NCBI GenBank assembly: GCA_033763655.1
Contig: JANRKD010000022.1
Location: 1-63,497 of the forward strand
Direction: 5' to 3'
DNA from: QFOX01 sp033763655
GTDB taxonomy: Bacteria > Pseudomonadota > Alphaproteobacteria > Rickettsiales > UBA3002
DNA length: 63,497 nt
Below the pieces are notes generated by a model. It did not search any database. It had not been told where the DNA came from and saw nothing but the letters and a program-made list of their open reading frames with translations. How positions within the stretch are numbered: the first letter of the stretch is position 1; every line of letters begins with the position of its first letter. Below, piece after piece: positions 57,577 through 63,497 of the stretch. The position numbers were made by a program, and so were the translations under genes.

Positions 57577-59748
57577 TTACGCCAGCGGAAAGATCATGGT
57601 CACCCGTGCGCCGCCTTCCTCGGGGTTACTGAGGGTGAGTGTGCCTTTGTGCTCCTCGACGCTGCGTTTGACGATGGCAAGGCCAAGGCCGGTGCCTTTG
57701 GCGCGGGTGGTGACATACGGCTCGGTCAGCGTGTCGATTTTATCGGGCGGGAAGCCCGCGCCGTTATCGGTGACGGCCAGGGTGGCGGTGTGGTCGTCGC
57801 GGCTGAGGCTCACCGTGATGCGTTTGTCCGCGCGGCCTTCAAGCGCTTCGGCGGCATTTTTCAGCACATTGAGCAGCGCCTGCCCAAGCTGCGCCTCGTC
57901 GCAGACCAGCGGGATTTTCTGCGACGGCAGTTGCTGCAGGTAGGTGATGTCCGGGGCGCCGGTCTGGGCCGAAAAGACGCTTTTGCGCACCAGTGCCACC
58001 AGATCCTCCTCGCGCAGCACCGATTGCGGCATCCGCGCATAGGCGACGAATTCCTCGACCATGCGGCCAATGTCGCGGGTGTGGCGGGCGATGGTGTCGA
58101 TGTATTTATCGAAGCTTTCGCGCGCCTCGCTGCCCGCTTCGGGGCTGAATTTCTTGCGCAGGCGCTCGGCGGAAAGGGTGATGGGGGTCAGCGGGTTTTT
58201 GATTTCGTGGGCGATGCGCCGCGCCACATCCGCCCAGGCCGCGCTGCGCTGGGCGGCAACCAGCTCGGTGATGTCGTCGAAGGTGACAATGTAGCCCTCG
58301 ATGGCGTTGCCGAACTGCTCGGCGGTGACCTGCACATGCAGCGTCACGCGGGTGTCGCCGCGCTGCACGACCATCTGGCTGCTGGCGATGCGCTCGGGTT
58401 TCTGCTCCACCTGCTGCACGAGATTGCCCACCTGCGGCAGGATGCTGGCAATCGCCTCGCCGACGAGGCTGCCGCCCCGGCCCAGCAATTCGAGCGCGGT
58501 GCGGTTATGCAGGGTGATGTCCCCCATGCCGTCGATGGCGATAATACCGGCGGAAACGCCGAGCAGCACCGCCTCGGTGAAGCGGCGGCGTTCGTCGGCG
58601 ACGCGGTTGGCGGCGATGAGGTCGCTGCGCTGCGCCTCAAGCTGGCTGGTCATGCGGTTGAAGGTGCGGCCGAGATTGGCGATTTCGTCGTCGGGCCGCC
58701 CCTCGGGGACGCGGATGGCGTAATCACCGGCGCGCACATGCTCGGTGGCGGCAATCAGCGCCCGCAGCGGCTCGATCAGGCGCACGGCCAGCAGGATGCC
58801 CGCCCAGAGCGAGGCCATCAGGATAAGCATCGCAATCAGGATAAAGACGACAAAAAACTGCTGCTGGAGGGTCGCCAGATCGGTCTGCAATTGCTGGTAT
58901 TCGTTGACGGTGGCGCGGGCGGCATCCATATGCCGGAGCACCTTGGGATCAACCACGCGCGCCACCAGCAAATAGAGGTCGGGCATATGGCTGATTTTCA
59001 CCACCCCCTGAATCTTGTTCTGGTCGTCGGCAAAAATCGCGATTTGCCCGTTATCGGCGCGGCTTAACACCTCCTCGGGCAGGCGCTCGAAGGTCAGCGA
59101 AAAACTCAGCTCGGTGCGCGCCAGCACCTGCTGGCGGTCAAAGACAATCGCTTCCGAAAGGTTGCGTGCGGCAATCTGGCCGGAAAGGAACCCGGCAAGG
59201 GTCGCCTGGCTGGACAGCGCCGCCATGTTGCGGCTGTGAATGGCCTCGGCCATGCCGACTGCGTCGGTGCGGATGGCGTCCTTGTGCTCCTCGACATAGG
59301 CGGTGGCGACGACGACCGAATCCTCGAGCGCGTCGGACACCCGCGTGTCGAACCAGGATTTAATGCCGACATTGAAAAACAGGATGGAGAATGTCGCGAC
59401 AATCAGCGTCGGCACAATGGCGATGCCGGTGAACATCAGGATGATGCGCGATTGCAGGCGGGTGCCGAGCAGCCCATCATGCGCGCGGCGCCACAGCAGG
59501 CGGGCGCGGTGCTGCACCACCAGCACCATCAGCACCAGCATCAGGCCGAGATCGAGCAGCACCAGTGTCACTGTGCGTTGCGGCGACACGGCGCCGAAAT
59601 AGGCATTGTCGGCCTTGAGCACCAGCGCCACCAGCAGCGCAAACAGCAGCAGCAGGGCGGCGCCGAACAGTTTACCACCGCGCATGCGGTAATGGGCGCG
59701 CGCCTGCTTCATGAACGAACCGGAAATGGCGGGAGGGGCTATGTTCAC
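57577..59748 (-). CDS. ntrY: Sensor histidine kinase NtrY
   Basis: 723 residues. The N-terminus has several membrane segments (LFGAALLLLFALLVALVLKA, LVLLDLGLMLVLMVLVVQH and others) with a large periplasmic part. A HAMP domain (LLAVRLIEPLRALIAATEHV) and PAS-like domain follow. The kinase core has the phospho-His in ARRIAHEIKNPLTPITLSAE, and the ATP site has N and G boxes (LLNVLKNAAEALEG, TDNGAGFPPDKI, TRAKGTGLGLAIVKRSVEEH). It phosphorylates NtrX. The start overlaps the ntrC stop by 4 bases. There is no ntrB in front of ntrC, so NtrY may be the main kinase for both regulators. Confidence 0.93.
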   Translation of the reverse strand: MNIAPPAISGSFMKQARAHYRMRGGKLFGAALLLLFALLVALVLKADNAYFGAVSPQRTVTLVLLDLGLMLVLMVLVVQHRARLLWRRAHDGLLGTRLQSRIILMFTGIAIVPTLIVATFSILFFNVGIKSWFDTRVSDALEDSVVVATAYVEEHKDAIRTDAVGMAEAIHSRNMAALSSQATLAGFLSGQIAARNLSEAIVFDRQQVLARTELSFSLTFERLPEEVLSRADNGQIAIFADDQNKIQGVVKISHMPDLYLLVARVVDPKVLRHMDAARATVNEYQQLQTDLATLQQQFFVVFILIAMLILMASLWAGILLAVRLIEPLRALIAATEHVRAGDYAIRVPEGRPDDEIANLGRTFNRMTSQLEAQRSDLIAANRVADERRRFTEAVLLGVSAGIIAIDGMGDITLHNRTALELLGRGGSLVGEAIASILPQVGNLVQQVEQKPERIASSQMVVQRGDTRVTLHVQVTAEQFGNAIEGYIVTFDDITELVAAQRSAAWADVARRIAHEIKNPLTPITLSAERLRKKFSPEAGSEARESFDKYIDTIARHTRDIGRMVEEFVAYARMPQSVLREEDLVALVRKSVFSAQTGAPDITYLQQLPSQKIPLVCDEAQLGQALLNVLKNAAEALEGRADKRITVSLSRDDHTATLAVTDNGAGFPPDKIDTLTEPYVTTRAKGTGLGLAIVKRSVEEHKGTLTLSNPEEGGARVTMIFPLA

Positions 59749-61238
59749 GCGGCATCCTTGCGCGGCAGTGCCTGCGGGCCGATGGCCAGTTCGCGCATTT
59801 TCTTGCGCAGGGTATTGCGGTTGAGGCCGAGTAGTTCAGCGGCCTTGATGCGGTTGCCGCCGGTGGCGCGCAGGGTCGCGACAATCAGTGGTTTTTCAAA
59901 CCGCACCAACAGACGGTCATAGAGCCCGGCGGCAGGCAGGGCCGCGCCGTGCGCCGCGAAATAGGCGTCGATCTGGGCGGCGATTTGTGCCTCCATCGCG
60001 CCGGGGATGGAGGTATGCGCCGAAGGATGCAGGGTCAGCACCGGCGCGGCAGATTCCGGGGGCGGGTTTAACAGCGGCGCAATATCTGCACCCCGGATGA
60101 GCGGGCGGGGAACCAGCGCGCACAGGCGGTAAATCAGGTGTTCCAGCTCGCGCACATTACCGGGCCAGTGATGGCCCGCCAGCGCCGCCATCGCCGTGTC
60201 GTCGAAGGTTTTTTCAGCCAGCCCGCGCGCCGCAGCGAGCGCCATGAAATGCCGCACCAGCAGCGGCATATCCTCGACATGCGTGCGCAGTGCAGGCAGG
60301 GCCAGCGGCACCACATGCAGGCGGAAATAGAGGTCCTCGCGGAAGCGGCCTGCTGCCACCCGTGCCGCAAGGTCGCGGTGGGTGGCGGCGATGACCCGCA
60401 CGTCGGTGCGGATGGCTTTCGTCGCGCCAATCGGCGTGACCTGTTGTTCCTGCAGCACCCGCAGCAGGCGCGTCTGCGCTTCCATCGGCATGTCGCCGAT
60501 TTCGTCGAGAAACAGCGTGCCGCCCGCCGCCTGCTCGAACGCGCCGGTCTGTTTGCCCTGCGCGCCTGTGAAGGCGCCCTTCTCGTGGCCGAACAGGGCG
60601 GATTCCACCAGTTCGCGCGGAATCGCTGCCATATTGAGCGCGATAAACGGGTGGGATTTGCGTTTCGATAAGGCGTGCAGCGCGCGGGCGAAGCGCTCCT
60701 TGCCGGTGCCGCTTTCACCGGTAATCAGCACGGTGAGGTCGTTGCCGATAAGCCGGGCAAGGGTCGCGAACACCTGCTGCATCGCCGGGGATTTGCCGAC
60801 CAGCACCAGATCCTCATGAATCCGCACCACGCCCTCATCCGCATTTTCGCCGACGGCAGGCGAGGGCTGCGTCGTGGCCTTCTTCAGCGCCGCCATCAAT
60901 TCATTAAGGTCGAACGGCTTGGGCAGGAAAGTCACCGCACCCAGCTCCTGTGCGCGGGCGGCGTTGAGCAAGGTATTGTGCGCGCTCATCACAATCACCG
61001 GCAGGTCGGGGCGTCGGGCCTGCCAGCGTTGCAGGCCGGCAAGGCCATTGCCGCGCGGCATGGTGATGTCGGTCACCACCGCATCGCCCAACCCCTCGGC
61101 CACCCAGGCATCCACATCGCTGATGTTTCCGCTCGCTTTCACGCGGTAGCCCTGCGCGGTCATCGCGCGCGTCAGCACGGTGAGGATGCCGGCATCATCA
61201 TCCGCAAGAAGGATGGTTCTGGTGGGGGTGAGGGTCAT
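59745..61238 (-). CDS. ntrC: Nitrogen-regulation response regulator NtrC
   Basis: 497 residues. The receiver has acceptor D57 (AVVTDITMPRGNG). A sigma-54 interaction AAA+ domain carries Walker A GESGTGKERFARAL and an intact GAFTGA loop (HEKGAFTGAQGKQ), plus Walker B GGTLFLDEIGDMP. The C-terminal Fis-type helix-turn-helix reads GGNRIKAAELLGLNRNTLRK. It activates nitrogen-assimilation promoters with sigma-54. ntrB, normally just upstream, is missing; a repeat-filled spacer is there instead. Its 3' end overlaps the start of ntrY. Confidence 0.93.
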   Translation of the reverse strand: MTLTPTRTILLADDDAGILTVLTRAMTAQGYRVKASGNISDVDAWVAEGLGDAVVTDITMPRGNGLAGLQRWQARRPDLPVIVMSAHNTLLNAARAQELGAVTFLPKPFDLNELMAALKKATTQPSPAVGENADEGVVRIHEDLVLVGKSPAMQQVFATLARLIGNDLTVLITGESGTGKERFARALHALSKRKSHPFIALNMAAIPRELVESALFGHEKGAFTGAQGKQTGAFEQAAGGTLFLDEIGDMPMEAQTRLLRVLQEQQVTPIGATKAIRTDVRVIAATHRDLAARVAAGRFREDLYFRLHVVPLALPALRTHVEDMPLLVRHFMALAAARGLAEKTFDDTAMAALAGHHWPGNVRELEHLIYRLCALVPRPLIRGADIAPLLNPPPESAAPVLTLHPSAHTSIPGAMEAQIAAQIDAYFAAHGAALPAAGLYDRLLVRFEKPLIVATLRATGGNRIKAAELLGLNRNTLRKKMRELAIGPQALPRKDAA

Positions 61239-62054
61239 GGGGTCTCCGGTTTCCGGCCTTCCGTCAGCCGCCCGTCGCCCTGCGGAGAGTCGCGACGGAT
61301 GGCTGGCGTGCCTAATTTTTAGGCAGGTATAGCGAAGGAATTGCCGGGTGGCAAGAGGAGGGAGGGGCCGGGGTGAGGGAAGCGGCAGGAGAAGAGTCGC
61401 GCGGTTAGAATCGAGAGTCGAGTCGTGCGCAGGGCGGCTGCCTCTACCTCTCCCTTGGGAGAGGTCGGCGCATCACATCCTTTATGGGGTGCGGCGGGTG
61501 AGGGCTTTGCTTGGAGGGGGTAGCCGGTAGCCAGCAGTCAGTGAAGGAAGGTTAAGATAAGGGAGGAAATGAGGTGAGCCGCCCCAACCCCTCCTTCATT
61601 CCCCGCGCATGAGGCACTTACCTCCGACTCCTCCCTCGCGGGGGAGTCGAAACGCTCCTTGAAAGCGTTTCGGTGGGGGGATTTTTTGAGGGTCATATTT
61701 TAGAGTGATACCGACGGTAGGTCGTTTGGCAAAGGAGCCCCCCACGGCGTTGCGAAGGGCAACGCCCGCTCCCCCCGCGAGGGGGGGGGGAGCAAAGGAA
61801 GGTTTGTGGCCAAGATGGATTGCCGCGCACGCGTTCGCAATTGTGGCGCGGACGAGGCCTACGCTGGTGCCAGCGAGGGGGGTCGCCCCTCTCCCGCCTG
61901 CGGGTGAGGGCCTGATAGCCGCCAGTTTACAACCTACAGCCTCCAACGCCCAAACCCCACCACGTGTCATGCCAAACGTGATTGGGCATCCAGTGCGGCC
62001 AATTCCACGCCGCAAGATTCTCGCGACGGAGCCGGACACCCGCCGCGCGATTGA
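61239..62054. repeat. Large gene-free mosaic repeat spacer
   Basis: An 816-base gap with no believable gene. Modules shared with other spacers are CGAGAGTCGAG at 61393-61430 (reverse of 691-720), AGCCGGTAGCCAGCAG with GTGAAGGAAGG at 61521-61552, a ten-G run with AGCAAAGGAAGG at about 61780-61803, and the CTCTCCCGCCTGCGGGTGAG to CCTCCAACGCCC block at 61886-61960 that matches 51249-51320. Open frames here are low-complexity and overlap these modules. Confidence 0.75.
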
Positions 62055-62690
62055 TTAATGCTCGCGCACCGAACTGGTGACCACCCCCCAGATGGTGACG
62101 CCCGTTTCGGGGTTGACCGGAATCGGCGCGTATTCGGGGTTGGCGGGCATCAGGTAGGTGCGGCCCTGCTTGATGATGAGGAACTTTACCGTCAGTGCGC
62201 CATCTACCGCCGCGATGACAATTTTGCCGTGCCGTGGGGCGGCGCTGCGATCGACCACCAGCAAATCACCGTCGCGGATATTGGCATCAATCATCGAATC
62301 ACCTGCCGCGCGCACAAGGAACGTTTCCTCGGGCCGGCGCACGAGATGCTGGTTTAAATCCATCCGGCTTTCGATGTGGTCGTCGGCAAAGGCGGGCATG
62401 CCGGCCTGCACCGTGCAACTGAACAGCGGCAGCTTGAATGCTTTGGATTCGACAAAGCGGATGACATCCCCCACCAGGCTGGCAGGCACGCGCACCCGTT
62501 CGGTGGTTTCGCCAAAGCGGCCGCTGCCTTTGGGGCGTCCGGCGCCGCGCCGTTTGCCGCCATGCAGGGGCATGACCGTGCCGGACGAATCCCCGGGGGT
62601 AGCGTCGTCGGCCGTGCTACTCCCGCCGGATGCGCGCTTTTGCGCCTTTGTGGCGGAGGGATGACGGACGTGTTTGCCTGCGTGTTTCAT
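62055..62690 (-). CDS. UmuD/LexA-like S24 peptidase with an AT-hook-like N-terminus
   Basis: 211 residues. The C-terminal S24 domain is complete: a self-cleavage site A96-G97 (SCTVQAGMPAF), Ser132 (AAGDSMIDANIRDGDLLVVD) and Lys169 (ALTVKFLI). This resembles UmuD, which is clipped with RecA help to activate DNA polymerase V. The N-terminal about 65 residues are basic, with GGKRRGAGRPKGSGRFGE, an AT-hook-like stretch; it is not the LexA helix-turn-helix. No umuC lies next to it. Likely part of the DNA-damage response; the target is unknown. Confidence 0.85.
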   Translation of the reverse strand: MKHAGKHVRHPSATKAQKRASGGSSTADDATPGDSSGTVMPLHGGKRRGAGRPKGSGRFGETTERVRVPASLVGDVIRFVESKAFKLPLFSCTVQAGMPAFADDHIESRMDLNQHLVRRPEETFLVRAAGDSMIDANIRDGDLLVVDRSAAPRHGKIVIAAVDGALTVKFLIIKQGRTYLMPANPEYAPIPVNPETGVTIWGVVTSSVREH

Positions 62691-62879
62691 GGCGCCTCAT
62701 TTTTTGTCCCGCAAATCAAGATGCCAAAGCGGCGCGGCCACGTCAAGCGGCAAAAATGTCGCAGTTCGAAATACGCACCCAGCCCTGGCGATAGGGCGCC
62801 GCCGCTCAGATCCTGCCGCCATCGGGTTGGCCGGAAGTGGCGGCGTGTGCAGGTGTCATCTACGCGGCTGCGATGCAAA

Positions 62880-62896
62880 TGGACTAACTCAGTCCA
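62880..62896 (-). terminator. Small hairpin after the PRPP-synthetase-like gene
   Basis: TGGACT-n5-AGTCCA followed on the minus strand by TTTGC, about 10 bases beyond the stop at 62906. The stem is short (6 bp), so it is a weak terminator candidate. Confidence 0.35.
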
Positions 62897-62905
62897 GCGC
62901 ACAGT

Positions 62906-63387
62906 TTATAGTGCCCTTCTGCCACCCGGATTAATCTTTCCAGGCAAGGTCGTGGATTGCGACTGCTGGCGCGCAAGCTCTTGAGTGATGAGTGGCGATA
63001 CGGATAGAATCGAAACGCGATCTGCCAGTTCTGGGTTCTGCGCGGCCAATTTCTCCACTTTCTTCGCTACGCTTGGGATGGTGTCGGTCATCACCAAATG
63101 ATCGATGGCAGGGTTGTTCATGCTGTCGGGCTCTGCTGTGAGCAGTTTTTCAAGCGCGGAGCCGGACAAAATACCATGTGTAGCATAGGCGGTGACGGAC
63201 TTGGCACCTCTCGCTTTAAGCTCTTTCGCTGCGTTGATCATGGTGGAGCCACGATCGATCATGTCATCGACAATGATGCAGTTTTTACCGACAACATCTC
63301 CCGCGAAATGCGTAATCTTTGTGTCGCTGACAGCGGTATGAATTTTGGAAATTTTGAAGGGGCTGTACCAGCTAACGCAATAATGTG
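62906..63387 (-). pseudogene. PRPP-synthetase-like gene, C-terminal part with a damaged 5' side
   Basis: The frame open from 63387 to the stop at 62906 gives about 160 residues matching the C-terminal half of ribose-phosphate pyrophosphokinase: ITHFAGDVVGKNCIIVDDMI and DRGSTMINAAKELKARGAKS hold the PRPP loop, then THGILSGSALEKL and a normal C-terminus. The first ATG in frame is 63262, inside the PRPP loop, so that start cannot give an active enzyme. Upstream in frame is a stop (63388-63390). Beyond it, in other frames, weak relatives appear (TKLAAH; NAPLAY). I infer several frameshifts or a truncated copy, but only 110 further bases are visible before the window ends. Confidence 0.6.
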
Positions 63388-63497
63388 TTACGGAACAGCA
63401 TGCGCAAGAGCCGATTAAGTAAGGTCATCCAGGATAAGCTAGTGGAGCATTTTGTGGCCGGTGCAACGGCCCGATGTGCGGCGAGTTTGGTGGGTGT

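Noticed and set aside
57503..57943. Open frame on the plus strand overlapping the end of ntrY
   Set aside because: Overlaps the ATP-binding domain of ntrY and reads as its antisense.

Overview
This window reads as a chromosomal segment of a moderately GC-rich alphaproteobacterium. The signs are the order tuf, tRNA-Trp, secE, nusG, rplKAJL, rpoB, rpoC; an NtrC/NtrY/NtrX regulatory set; a PopZ-like (DUF2497) polar protein; an ornithine decarboxylase gene with a leader resembling the alphaproteobacterial speF element; and single-subunit type II features such as a MetY sulfhydrylase. Family or genus cannot be fixed from the sequence. The many mosaic intergenic repeats and several orphan proteins suggest a poorly sampled lineage.

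Layout. 1-12.8 kb: translation and transcription core (tuf end, tRNA-Trp, secE, nusG, L11, L1, L10, L7/L12, RNA polymerase beta and beta'). The beta gene is broken by a -1 frame change near codon 293. 12.9-15.4 kb: a lone receiver protein and an unrecognised two-piece gene. 15.7-22.2 kb: rlmN, a winged-helix regulator with a membrane partner, a diguanylate cyclase, yebC-ruvC with a small membrane protein between them, and a receiver-output protein. 22.3-24.2 kb: a ydbH-ynbE-ydbL-like envelope operon. 24.3-28.6 kb: an aminotransferase, an acid phosphatase lipoprotein, secF without secD, and a dicarboxylate/amino-acid symporter. 28.9-32.4 kb: an orphan protein with a peptidoglycan-binding-like segment, then a deoxyhypusine-synthase-like enzyme and ornithine decarboxylase.

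32.65-43.55 kb: a Pel-type exopolysaccharide operon on the minus strand in the order pelA (short), pelB, pelD, pelE, pelF, pelG. There is no pelC, and PelA is only its glycoside-hydrolase half. PelD keeps an RxxD motif that could bind cyclic-di-GMP, so the cyclase at 18.2 kb is a possible input. A tandem-repeat tract lies directly upstream of pelA.

43.8-57.4 kb: nitroreductase, [2Fe-2S] ferredoxin, ferredoxin-NADP reductase, MetY, Dps, tRNA-Cys, a TolC-family protein, the PopZ-like protein, a secreted ankyrin-tail protein, IlvD and a beta-carbonic anhydrase. 55.2-61.2 kb: ntrC-ntrY, then a 1-kb insert carrying an orphan gene on the other strand, then ntrX; there is no ntrB. 62-63.5 kb: a UmuD/LexA-like S24 peptidase and the 3' part of a PRPP-synthetase-like gene whose 5' side looks damaged.

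The long intergenic spacers (344-892, 15.4-15.7, 43.6-43.8, 44.8-45.05, 51.1-51.5, 54.2-54.4, 61.2-62.0 kb) are built from shared short modules and hold no believable genes. Coordinates and motifs were read by eye; no database search or folding program was available.
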